The notes beneath the pieces were generated by a model that had not been told where the DNA came from, did not search any database, and saw nothing but the letters and a program-made list of their open reading frames with translations. A program made the translations under genes and the position numbers. Positions 45,701-52,692 of a DNA stretch of 64,000 nucleotides are shown piece by piece (the first letter of the stretch is position 1; each line of letters begins with the position of its first letter). The DNA comes from Georgenia_B sunbinii (GTDB taxonomy: Bacteria; Actinomycetota; Actinomycetes; Actinomycetales; Actinomycetaceae): assembly GCF_036421855.1 (NCBI RefSeq), contig NZ_JAZGOK010000004.1. One strand, written 5' to 3'.

Positions 45701-46889
45701 GTTCGACAACAACGTGCTCGTCGCCCCGATCCCGCTCGGGCTCATCGAGCCCGGCACGGTGCCGACGTTCACGGTGTGGACCTCCTCGCAGTACGCCCCC
45801 AGCGGTGACGGCGTCATCGACTCCGTCGAGCCGGTGAGCTACGACCCCTATGCCCCGGACGTGTGGACGACCGGCGGTGAGCTCAACGCGATGTGGTCCC
45901 CCACCGGCACCGATCTCACCGTCCACCGCGCCGCCGGCGCCACCGAGCCTGGCCCGCTGCTCGTGCTGCACTCGCACAATGAGCTCGGGGCGCGCGCGCA
46001 GGTCGTCGACATCACCGTCCCCGAGGTGGAGACCACGCCGACGACGACGACGCTCACCGTCACCGGGGAGCCGGTCGTCGGCTCCGAGCTCGCGCTGAGC
46101 GCAACCGTCGCACCCGCCGAGGCGGAGGGCACGGTGACCTTCCACGACGGCGAGCACGAGCTCGGCTCGGCCACGGTCGAGGCCGGCTCAGCGAGCATCG
46201 CCACCCCCCTCGGTGCCGGCAGCCACTCGCTGACCGCCGCGTTCGTCCCGGAGTCCGAGCTGTGGGAACCCTCCGTGAGCGAGCCGGTCGTCGTCGATGT
46301 CGCGGCCGCGCCGTCGCGCACGACGCTGCGGCTCGGCAGCCGGCTCGGGACCTACGGCACCAGCACGACGGCGCAGGTGACCGTCGACGCCGACGCAGAC
46401 GCGCCGTCAGGCACCGTGGAGATCCGTGAAGGTGACGAGGTGATCGCCGCCGGTGAGCTGGTCATCGACGGGAGGACCGGGCAGCTGACGCTCGACCTGC
46501 CGGCCGACCTGGCCGCCGGCACCCACCGCCTCACCGCCGTCTACACCGGCGGCGGCGAGGTCGCCGCCTCCACGAGCACCACGACCAGCTACACGGTGCG
46601 GCCGCTGGTGTCACGGGTGAGCATCAGCGCCGAGTCCTGGCAGGTGCCGCGGGGCACCGCGCCGGAGATCACCGTCGAGGTGCTCGGTCGCGGGCAGGCA
46701 CCGGTGCCGACCGGATCGGTGCAGGTCTACGCCGGGCTGCGGCACGTCGCCACGGTGCCGCTGCAGGCGGACGGTACCGCCGACGTCCAGCTGCCGGCGC
46801 TGAGCTCGCTCACGATCGTCTCCGCGATCTACACCGGTGACGACGGCTACCTGCCGGGCCTGGACCTCGCCACCGTCCGGGTGCGCTGA
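42738..46889 (+). CDS. Secreted subtilisin-like (S8) peptidase with Ig-like repeats
   Basis: About 1,383 residues from ATG 42738 (ATG 42750 also possible). Signal peptide (about 5-35) ending PAGAAND; an I9-like propeptide; S8 domain with Asp187 (MGVIDTGLDYTHAAFGG), His270 (GHGTHVAGTAAGYG) and Ser617 (GTSMASPHVAGIAALVRG). A protease-associated insert lies between His and Ser (about 435-560). The C-terminal part has an Fn3-like domain and three Ig-like repeats rich in Thr/Val. It is probably secreted to digest protein. The architecture resembles lactocepin-like actinobacterial subtilases, but no sorting signal is present. Its last 81 bases are duplicated at 46919-46999 by what looks like an assembly join. 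Confidence 0.93.
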   Translation: MSPEMRRSLTAVLSTLALAAVAALGAVPAGAANDPPPDLSLPGIDAGHKVSQTLRAADGPITAFVQLAAPSALDVVEEGGSVAAAGAAVEEVEQLAAAVVPQDAARLQTRSAAPQRLSVTSNLVAGTVVTGDADQIRALAESDDVVAVHLVTLKEPQNKGTNSFTRAAEVWEAYGETGEGIRMGVIDTGLDYTHAAFGGPGTAEAYAAAYGEDGAGPVPEGLFDDAKFLGGYDFAGPNYDASGRIPGTTLIPEPDENPIDALYTGENSGHGTHVAGTAAGYGVTPDGETFRGDYGGLEDTSDWQVGPGSAPEAGIYALKVFGDQGGSTGVTIDALEWAADPNGDLDFNDRLDVINLSLGASAAPVDDPENLFVDRLAELGTLSVMSAGNSGDATDVGGSPGNSRSALAVANSVGGTMTFDAVEVTAAADESLLGQHAMQNTVAYAGSEDAEGRVIYLGAAVDGCEPLTPYAEQIAGEIVWLYWDDNDATRACGSGARWANATAAGAAGVLIGTEDPIFAAGIAGDAQTPGGQLTAATTDLLLPEIEAGTLEVRVGPSYTGAEFVADPTVADTLNPGSSRGAHGSLGVVKPDVAAPGTSISSAASGAGTLAHTLTGTSMASPHVAGIAALVRGANPTWTPVEAKAAIMNTAVHDVLRDPGPSGPLFGPERIGAGRVDAREAVTTGAIAYDSAAPDLVSVNFGVVDVGEETVVASRTITVENVASRAPVRFLPRFEAASTTGGATITTSPASITVPPGRSQTVTVTLTADPATLAREIDPTSDPDSGIGVAREFVATLAGRVVLAPRGEGDTLVVPVHAAPRLVSEVSAEPVVMPAADALSAPLELTGRPVDSGGWTSLASVLELVATSPKLEASPGIATSPTQVAAGDIRYVGMMSTAPQLEAAGEAPWLGYLGVGIAVEGEWPTLGTTTVPVIDTDLDGDGVPDLQTVVQKYDTTVDVTLAITFDYETGQSISLSAINGTWGDVDSTVFDNNVLVAPIPLGLIEPGTVPTFTVWTSSQYAPSGDGVIDSVEPVSYDPYAPDVWTTGGELNAMWSPTGTDLTVHRAAGATEPGPLLVLHSHNELGARAQVVDITVPEVETTPTTTTLTVTGEPVVGSELALSATVAPAEAEGTVTFHDGEHELGSATVEAGSASIATPLGAGSHSLTAAFVPESELWEPSVSEPVVVDVAAAPSRTTLRLGSRLGTYGTSTTAQVTVDADADAPSGTVEIREGDEVIAAGELVIDGRTGQLTLDLPADLAAGTHRLTAVYTGGGEVAASTSTTTSYTVRPLVSRVSISAESWQVPRGTAPEITVEVLGRGQAPVPTGSVQVYAGLRHVATVPLQADGTADVQLPALSSLTIVSAIYTGDDGYLPGLDLATVRVR

Positions 46890-46899
46890 TGAGGCGTGG
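46809..46899 (+). repeat. First copy of a 91-bp direct duplication (end of S8 gene)
   Basis: Bases 46809-46899 are identical to 46919-47009. The copy spans the last 27 codons of the S8 gene and ends inside what is, in the second copy, the left arm of a 17-bp hairpin. The two copies are separated only by a run of 20 G (counting the shared GG) and one N at 46918. An assembly junction explains this better than biology. Confidence 0.95.
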
Positions 46900-46918
46900 G
46901 GGGGGGGGGGGGGGGGGN

Positions 46919-47009
46919 CTCACGATCGTCTCCGCGATCTACACCGGTGACGACGGCTACCTGCCGGGCCTGGACCTCGCCACCGTCCGGGTGCGCTGAT
47001 GAGGCGTGG
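46919..47009 (+). repeat. Second copy of the 91-bp duplication (orphan 3' end of S8 gene)
   Basis: This copy repeats the 3' end of the S8 gene without its start and is followed by the intact hairpin and the CYTH gene. If the join is an artefact, the true genome has one copy, and the S8 stop codon lies about 60 bp before the CYTH start. Confidence 0.95.
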
Positions 47010-47039
47010 TTCGGCCGCGTCTGCGGCCGAACCACGCCT
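47002..47039 (+). terminator. 17-bp hairpin after the S8 gene
   Basis: AGGCGTGGTTCGGCCGC (47002-47018) pairs exactly with 47023-47039 around the loop GTCT. It is the likely terminator of the S8 gene and the probable cause of the sequence break just before it, since sequencing enzymes stall at such structures. Confidence 0.75.
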
Positions 47040-47059
47040 GCGGCCCGTAGCCTGACGCC

Positions 47060-47698
47060 ATGAGCGACACCGGTTTCGGTGACTTCGAGTTCGAGCGCAA
47101 GTTCGTCGTGCGCGAGCTGCCGGCGCAGCTGCGCGACGAGCCGGGCCCCTCGGTCATCGTCCAGAGCTACTTCCTCGCCGCCGACGGGTACGCCCTGCGC
47201 ATCCGTCTCCAGGGCCCGGCCCCGGACGAGCCGCTGCCCGTCGAGGTCGACGAGTACGACGTGCTCGAGCGGCTCGCCGACTCGTTCACCTTCTGCGCGC
47301 TGACCGCCAAGGGTCCGTACGTGGGCGGCACCCGTTACGAGGCGGAGCGCGAGCTCGACGTCACCGCCGGGCTGGCGATGGTGCGCCTCGGTGGTGACCT
47401 CGTCGCCAAGCTCCGCTACTCGCTGTGGCTGGGGACCGACGGCTGGGTGATCGACTCGTTCCTCGGCCGCAACCACCCGCTGATCATCGCTGAGTGCGAG
47501 CGCGGTGGCCCGGTCACCGACCTGACCATCCCGGACTTCTGCGTCACCGAGGTCACCGACGACGCCCGGTTCGCCAACGACTCCCTCGCGGGCACCCCGT
47601 TCCGGCACTGGAGCGCGAGCTTCGGGCGTCAGCTGGCCGCGGACGGGCCGCGCTTCCTCCAGGAGTTCGGCCGCAACGAGCTGGGCGCGCACAGCTGA
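47060..47698 (+). CDS. CYTH-domain protein
   Basis: The 212-residue protein starts with the CYTH signature ExExK as EFERK (Glu10, Glu12, Lys14). The alternating charged strands of the tunnel fold follow (YALRIRLQG, YEAERELDVTAG, LRYSLWL, WVIDSFLGRNHPLIIAECE). CYTH enzymes bind divalent metal and triphosphate and include adenylyl cyclase CyaB, thiamine triphosphatase and inorganic tripolyphosphatase. The bacterial single-domain type most often hydrolyses tripolyphosphate. Its neighbours do not refine this. Confidence 0.85.
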   Translation: MSDTGFGDFEFERKFVVRELPAQLRDEPGPSVIVQSYFLAADGYALRIRLQGPAPDEPLPVEVDEYDVLERLADSFTFCALTAKGPYVGGTRYEAERELDVTAGLAMVRLGGDLVAKLRYSLWLGTDGWVIDSFLGRNHPLIIAECERGGPVTDLTIPDFCVTEVTDDARFANDSLAGTPFRHWSASFGRQLAADGPRFLQEFGRNELGAHS

Positions 47699-47750
47699 CC
47701 TGGTGACCTGCGCCCGCGCGCTGCGGCCGGCGGGTGGGCATGATGGTGCC

Positions 47751-48335
47751 ATGGCGACGGCAGCCGAACGCGTGAGCCGGGCGATGGCCCGGCTCGACCG
47801 CCGCGCGTTCCTGCCGGCCGACCAGCACCGGTTCGCCGACCTCGACCTTCCGCTGGCCCTGGGGCACGGTGCCACGTGCTCGCAGCCGACCACGGTGGCG
47901 CGGATGCTCGAGCTGCTCGACCCGTGCCCCGGCCACCAGGTGCTCGACGTCGGCAGCGGCTCGGCCTGGACCACCGCGCTGCTCGACCTGCTCACCGCGC
48001 CCGGCGGCAGTGTCCACGCCGTCGAGCTGGAGCCTGAGCTGGTGAGCATCGGAACCGCGAACCTGCGCGCGGCGGGCGTCACCGGACCGGTGGTCCGGCT
48101 GGCGGCGTCGGGGGTGCTGGGTGACCCCGACGCCGCGCCGTTCGACCGGATCCTGGTGTCCGCCGAGGCGGACTCGCTGCCGGCGGAGCTCGTCGCGCAG
48201 CTCGCCGACGACGGCCGGATGGTCATCCCGGTCGCGGGCCGGATGACGGTCGTCGACCGGTCCGACGGCGAGACGCAGACCCGCGCCGAGGGCACCTACC
48301 GGTTCGTGCCGCTCCGTCAGGAGCCCGACGGCTGA
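47751..48335 (+). CDS. PCMT-like SAM-dependent methyltransferase
   Basis: A 194-residue protein from ATG 47751. The N-terminus MATAAERVSRAMARLDRRAFLP and the SAM motif HQVLDVGSGSAWTTALL match the protein-L-isoaspartate O-methyltransferase fold, as do FDRILVSAEAD and ADDGRMVIPVAGRMTVV. PCMT repairs isoaspartyl residues. The peptide-substrate loops are shorter than in true PCMT (usually about 210-220 residues), so the substrate may differ. Confidence 0.82.
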   Translation: MATAAERVSRAMARLDRRAFLPADQHRFADLDLPLALGHGATCSQPTTVARMLELLDPCPGHQVLDVGSGSAWTTALLDLLTAPGGSVHAVELEPELVSIGTANLRAAGVTGPVVRLAASGVLGDPDAAPFDRILVSAEADSLPAELVAQLADDGRMVIPVAGRMTVVDRSDGETQTRAEGTYRFVPLRQEPDG

Positions 48336-48371
48336 CCGTGAGAGCGGCGGGTGCCGAACGGCGTCGGCTCC

Positions 48372-49232
48372 CTACGCGCTTGACGGCTGGGCGACCTGGC
48401 CGGTGCGGCGCGAACGGTCCACGAGCCGACGGGTGACTTTCTCGAGCGGGAGGAAGGCGAACCAGCACACCACCGTGGGCAGGAAGTGGATGCCCATGGC
48501 CACGAAGGTGGCGAGGTGGAAGGCGAAGAAGCAGCCGATGGCCAGGTAGAGCCACCGCCCTCGCAGGAAGAGCACGACCGGCGAGAGGATCTCAAGAATG
48601 AGGGAGCCCCACTGGGCCGCCCGCAGCAGCATCGGGTACTCCAGCGTCCAGCGCACCAGGTCCGATCCCCGCCGCACGATCGCCCAGGTCAGTACCGAGC
48701 CGTTGGCCCAGGTGACCAGGCTTCCGGCGCGTGACCACTTGGCGAACACCGAGCCGAAGTAGGTGAGCACGGTCGCGAGCTGGATGCAGCGAAATGCCCA
48801 TCCGGCTGCCTGGGACAGGCGGTGATCGCGGTAGTGGGCGACTCCGATCGTCGGCAGGACGAGCGTGGTGACCATCAGGGCCATGTGGTCGTGCTGGACG
48901 TAGGAGAAGCCCTGGGAGTTCAGCGCCCAGATCCAGAAGGTGACCGTCGCGCCCCAGCCGGCGAGGCGTTGCACCCTGCCCGCGATGGCGAGCACGCAGC
49001 AGGCGATGAGCGCGGCCAGCAGCCCGTAGGAGAGCTCGGTGCTCAGGGGCGGCAGCTGGACCAACCGGGCCAGGAGCGTGGGTTGGTACAGCTCGGGGAC
49101 GTAGGAGTGCTGGACGACGTCGTTGAAGTTGTAGAGCACGTCCCAGATGACGAAGGCATAGATCAGGGCACGAAACGCTGCCACCCGGGCCAGCGGGACG
49201 GGACGGGTCAGCCAGCGCCGCACCGCGCCCAC
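48372..49232 (-). CDS. HTTM-domain membrane protein (vitamin-K gamma-carboxylase-like)
   Basis: The 286-residue protein has seven or eight membrane helices and the HTTM pattern: LARVAAFRALIYAFVIWDVLYNF, ALNSQGFSYVQHDHMALMVTTLVL, and AFHLATFVAMGIHFLPTVVCW near the end. The family is related to vitamin K-dependent gamma-carboxylase in its membrane part but lacks the lumenal domain. GTG 49232 is one base after the stop of the upstream gene, so the two are probably a unit. Confidence 0.85.
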   Translation of the reverse strand: MGAVRRWLTRPVPLARVAAFRALIYAFVIWDVLYNFNDVVQHSYVPELYQPTLLARLVQLPPLSTELSYGLLAALIACCVLAIAGRVQRLAGWGATVTFWIWALNSQGFSYVQHDHMALMVTTLVLPTIGVAHYRDHRLSQAAGWAFRCIQLATVLTYFGSVFAKWSRAGSLVTWANGSVLTWAIVRRGSDLVRWTLEYPMLLRAAQWGSLILEILSPVVLFLRGRWLYLAIGCFFAFHLATFVAMGIHFLPTVVCWFAFLPLEKVTRRLVDRSRRTGQVAQPSSA

Positions 49233-49233
49233 G

Positions 49234-49758
49234 TCAGTCCCCCTCCATCGCGGTGGACTCCCAGCGCAGCAGCTCGATCTGCTCGGGCTCCCCGACCACG
49301 TAACCGTTCTCCAGCTGTTGAACCGAACGCATGAGGTAGAGCGTCTCGATCAGGGGTGCGCCCGGATCGAGGGCGGCACGCGAGTCGACGACGGCCTGCA
49401 TGAGCTCTGGACGAGCCAGGATGCGGTCCAGCTGGCCCTCGATCTCGGCTCGTGCCACACCGATCGACCGCTCGTTCATCGCGATGCGCTGGCCGTCGCC
49501 AGCGGCGGTGTCGGCAAGCAGGTAGGTCGAACGGATGGTGCCGTTGAGGTCTCGTGCCGTGGCGTACTGCGACAACGTGCCGAGGGGGAACAGGTCGTTG
49601 GTGTCGGCGAGCTGCCCGTAGCCGAGCACACCCAAGGCGGCAACCATCGCGACGACTCGAGTCACCAGGCCCGCAGTGGACAGCCGCTGGGCGTCAGCGT
49701 TGGTGGGAGGTGACGTCACGAGCCGGCCCTGTGTGGCGACCTCGGTCTCGTTCGGCAC
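49234..49758 (-). CDS. Hypothetical single-pass protein paired with the HTTM gene
   Basis: A 174-residue protein from GTG 49758 (GGACGGGG upstream). One membrane helix (about 32-48, VTRVVAMVAALGVLGYGQL) precedes an extracytoplasmic-like domain with FPLGTLSQYATARDLNGTIRSTYLL. Similar small proteins often accompany HTTM genes in actinobacteria. The near-overlap with the HTTM gene suggests they act together in the membrane. Function unknown. Confidence 0.75.
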   Translation of the reverse strand: MPNETEVATQGRLVTSPPTNADAQRLSTAGLVTRVVAMVAALGVLGYGQLADTNDLFPLGTLSQYATARDLNGTIRSTYLLADTAAGDGQRIAMNERSIGVARAEIEGQLDRILARPELMQAVVDSRAALDPGAPLIETLYLMRSVQQLENGYVVGEPEQIELLRWESTAMEGD

Positions 49759-49829
49759 CGGCCCCGTCCATTCATGATCAGCAGCGTATCGGCGCGACGC
49801 GGCCGCAAAGTGGGTACCGGCACGCGATC

Positions 49830-49866
49830 ACGACCAAGCGCGGCTCGATTCGCCGCGCTTGGTCGT
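49830..49866 (-). terminator. 15-bp hairpin after the lipoprotein gene
   Basis: ACGACCAAGCGCGGC (49830-49844) and its complement (49852-49866) flank the loop TCGATTC. It lies 39 bases beyond the stop of the minus-strand lipoprotein gene and before the start of the next gene on that strand. Confidence 0.7.
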
Positions 49867-49904
49867 CGTTCGGCCGTACCCCGACGGTGAGGGCGACTGC
49901 CGGA

Positions 49905-50366
49905 TCAGGCGGCGTCGGTCTCGCAGGTGGCGGTGAGCTCGTCCTGCGCGGCGGCCGAGCCCGCGACGTCGATCGAGGTGAGGTCCGGGAACTGCGGCTC
50001 CTCGCCCTCGCTCATCGCCTCGTTGTAGGCGGTCACGGCCTCGCTGAACGGGGCCTTGATCTCGTCGAGGAGCGTGGCGACGGACTCCGGCGCGGTGCGG
50101 GACAGCTCGGTGAGGCGCTGCTCGAGGACGTTGACCTCGCTGTAGGAGGCGGGGTCGATGACCTCGCCGCCGGAGAGTGCCGAGCGGGCCGCGTCGGAAC
50201 GCTCCGCCAGCGGCGTGCCGGTGCCGGCGAAGAACGCCTCGCAGGCGGTGGTCTGGGCGTCGTCCGTGGGTGCCGAGGCGGTGGCGTCCTCGTCCGGTGT
50301 GGACGAGCTGCAGCCGGCGACGAGGACGAGGAGCAGGGCACTGGGGGCGATGAGGCGACGGATCAT
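49905..50366 (-). CDS. Small secreted lipoprotein
   Basis: The 153-residue protein has a lipobox LLLVLVAGC with Cys19, then an acidic Ser/Thr-rich linker and a helical domain (about 40-145) containing two further cysteines (Cys42 near TTACEAFFAG and TATCETDAA near the end) that could form a disulfide. The helices carry Leu/Glu/Arg heptad-like spacing. Role unknown. Transcribed alone, with a hairpin after the stop. Confidence 0.85.
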   Translation of the reverse strand: MIRRLIAPSALLLVLVAGCSSSTPDEDATASAPTDDAQTTACEAFFAGTGTPLAERSDAARSALSGGEVIDPASYSEVNVLEQRLTELSRTAPESVATLLDEIKAPFSEAVTAYNEAMSEGEEPQFPDLTSIDVAGSAAAQDELTATCETDAA

Positions 50367-50510
50367 GGCTCTGACACTATGCCGCCGAGGGGCTGCGGCT
50401 CACGTTGATTTCAGCGGCGCCGTCTGCCGGAGAATGGCGCGTGCTTGCAACGAAAAGTCGTTCCGAACCGGCTGTCGACGAGCAGTGCGACATGGGTCAC
50501 ACGGCGACGG

Positions 50511-51140
50511 TCACTCCGCCGAGCGCTGCCGGCGAACGGCGTTGACGATGAGCGCTCCGACGCTCCCGACGGCCACCACACCGATGGCGACGACGGCCCA
50601 CGTCGGCAGCCCGGAACCGTCGTCGGTCGCGGCTGGCGTCGACGTGGCGGACGCCTCCGGGTCGGCGGTGGTGGCCTCCGTCGTCGGCTCCGGCGCGGGC
50701 GCCGCGGCGTCGGTGGTGGGCTCGTCGGCTGCCGGCTCTGTAGGCTCGGGCTCGGCGGCCTCGACGGTGAACCCGATGCGGCCCTCGATCGGGTGGCCGT
50801 CGCTCGAGGCGACCCGCCAGACGGCGGTGTACTCCCCGGCCGGCAGCGGGTCCGTGATGTCGGCGCGGACCTCGGTGCCCTCGACGACCCCTTCTGCCTC
50901 GACCACCGGCTCGCCGTCCGCGTCCTCGACGACGATGGCGGACCCGACGGCGAGCGGCGGGTTGTTGAAGGTCAGCGACACCTCCGCCGGGGACTCGGGC
51001 AGCACCTGCCCGTCCTCCGGTGAGGACGCGATGAGCATGTCGTGAGCGACTGCGGTGGGCGCGAGGAGCCAGCCGGTCAGCGCGACCAGGACGGCGACGA
51101 GCAGGACGCGGGCACCACGAGGTGAGTCGACGGAAGGCAT
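50511..51140 (-). CDS. CopC-domain copper-binding protein
   Basis: The 209-residue protein has a signal peptide ending AVAHDM, leaving His as the first mature residue, as in the Cu(II) site of CopC/LPMO-like proteins. The CopC domain (about 32-125) includes LIASSPEDGQVLPESPAEVSLTFNNPP and YTAVWRVASSDGHPIEGRIGFTV, with a DGHP motif. A Pro/Thr/Glu-rich linker and one C-terminal membrane helix follow. It probably binds copper outside the membrane. CopD (the usual partner) is not fused or adjacent. Confidence 0.9.
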   Translation of the reverse strand: MPSVDSPRGARVLLVAVLVALTGWLLAPTAVAHDMLIASSPEDGQVLPESPAEVSLTFNNPPLAVGSAIVVEDADGEPVVEAEGVVEGTEVRADITDPLPAGEYTAVWRVASSDGHPIEGRIGFTVEAAEPEPTEPAADEPTTDAAAPAPEPTTEATTADPEASATSTPAATDDGSGLPTWAVVAIGVVAVGSVGALIVNAVRRQRSAE

Positions 51141-51186
51141 GGCACCATCCTAGGCAGGAGCCGGCAGGCGACCGTTCACCGGCGTG

Positions 51187-52692
51187 TCAGCCGTCGGTGG
51201 CCCGTTGGGCGACCTGGTAGCCGTGGCTGTCGAGCACGACCTCGTAGGACGTACCGGGATGCTTCCCCTCGGCGTAGCTCGCGGCGTCCGCCGGCGGGTT
51301 GTCGCCCCAGGTCGAGCCTTCGCGGTCGATGACGTAGTAGTCGGCGGCGGGGTTGTCGGCGGTGCCGGACCACAGCGTGGTGGTCGTCGGGACGAGGTAG
51401 GCCAGCAGCGCGATGTCGCTGGCGACGGTGGCGCCTTCGGGGATGAGCTCGAGCACCTCCCGGGCACCCTCGGCGCGGCTCGGCACCCGGTAGGTCTCGG
51501 CGTCCAGCAGGCCGACCACCGGCAGGTCCGGCGCGGTGAGGACGACTGCCAGCAGCGTGCCGGTGACGGCGACCCGCGTCCGGGTGCGGTGGGACCAGCG
51601 GTCCGGTGCCGAGCGGACCACCGCGTCCGCGGTGTCCGCGGTGTCCTCGGTGTCTTCGGCGGCCGGCGCCGGGTCGCGGCCTCGGGACACTCCGGCGCGC
51701 GGCCCGACCGCGTCGAGCAGGGCGGCGGCCGCCAGCGGCATGAGGACGGCGTCGTAGTGCCACAGCCACGTCCAGTAGAACGAGACGTCGCCGAGGAACC
51801 GCCAGGCGAGGGTGGGCAGCGCCGCGAGCAGGATCGGCGAGCGCAGCCCGACGACGCCCGCGGCGAGCACGAGCAGCAGGACGGTGACGACCTTCTCGCC
51901 GGGGCCGAGGAACGCGGCGAGGGTGCCGAGCGGGTCACCGAGGGCATCCCCGACCGACAGGTTGTCGGTGTAGTCCCACTGCCCCCGCGGGTTGAGTGCG
52001 GGCAGGATCACCGTCGTGGCCAGCAGGAACCAGCCGGCGCCCCAGGCTGCCAGCCCGATGCCCTCCCGGGTGGCGCCCCGGCGCCAGATGATCAGGCCGA
52101 GGACGGCGACCAGGAGGCCGAGGTCCTCCTTGACGAAGACGACGAGCCCGAGCCACACCACCGCAGCACGCCATCGGCTCTCCAGCAGGGCAGCGAGGCC
52201 GAACGTCAGCAACGGCAGCGCGAAGGCGATCTCGTGGAACTGGGTGCGCACCGCGCCCTGGAGCCCGAATGACAGCGCGTACCCGACGGCGACGAGGACG
52301 CCGGGCCGGCGTCCCAGCCAGCGCACCGCCAGCGCCGTCACCGGCCAGGTAGAGACACCGACGAGGAGCGCCTGGACCACGAGCAGCGTGAGGCCGGAGG
52401 GGAACAGCCGGTACACCGGGCCGAGGAGCACGAGGATCGGGTGGAAGTGGTCGCCGAGGAGGTTGAAGCCCGGTCCCTTGATCGGCACGATCGGCGCCTC
52501 GAGGTGCGCGTAGGCCTTGGCGAGCTGGGTGAAGATCGCCAGGTCCCAGGACGGTGAGTACCAGCTGCGCCACTGGGTGACGGCGACGAGGAGGTAGACG
52601 GCGGTCGCCACGGCGGCGACCACCCAGGCCTCGCGGCGCGGCCGTCGGGACACGCGCGTCGGCGTGGTGGTTGTGGCCGTTCTCGCCGTCAC
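51187..52692 (-). CDS. DUF2079 multi-pass membrane protein
   Basis: About 501 residues from GTG 52692, whose start overlaps the TGA of the upstream gene (GTGA). Eight to ten membrane helices; the DUF2079 landmarks are SWDLAIFTQLAKAYAHLEAPIVPIKGPGFNLLGDHFHPILVLLGPVYRL and VRTQFHEIAFALPLLTF. The family resembles membrane glycosyltransferases of the GT-C type (Asp near the first loop), which use lipid-linked sugars. Translational coupling with the flippase-like gene supports work on an envelope lipid or glycan. Confidence 0.88.
   Translation of the reverse strand: MTARTATTTTPTRVSRRPRREAWVVAAVATAVYLLVAVTQWRSWYSPSWDLAIFTQLAKAYAHLEAPIVPIKGPGFNLLGDHFHPILVLLGPVYRLFPSGLTLLVVQALLVGVSTWPVTALAVRWLGRRPGVLVAVGYALSFGLQGAVRTQFHEIAFALPLLTFGLAALLESRWRAAVVWLGLVVFVKEDLGLLVAVLGLIIWRRGATREGIGLAAWGAGWFLLATTVILPALNPRGQWDYTDNLSVGDALGDPLGTLAAFLGPGEKVVTVLLLVLAAGVVGLRSPILLAALPTLAWRFLGDVSFYWTWLWHYDAVLMPLAAAALLDAVGPRAGVSRGRDPAPAAEDTEDTADTADAVVRSAPDRWSHRTRTRVAVTGTLLAVVLTAPDLPVVGLLDAETYRVPSRAEGAREVLELIPEGATVASDIALLAYLVPTTTTLWSGTADNPAADYYVIDREGSTWGDNPPADAASYAEGKHPGTSYEVVLDSHGYQVAQRATDG

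Noticed and set aside
42648..46157. Minus-strand frame of about 1,170 codons
   Set aside because: Antisense to the subtilase gene, which has a complete catalytic triad.
46898..46917. G-quadruplex-forming run
   Set aside because: A 20-base G-run ending in N between duplicated flanks looks like a sequencing/assembly artefact.
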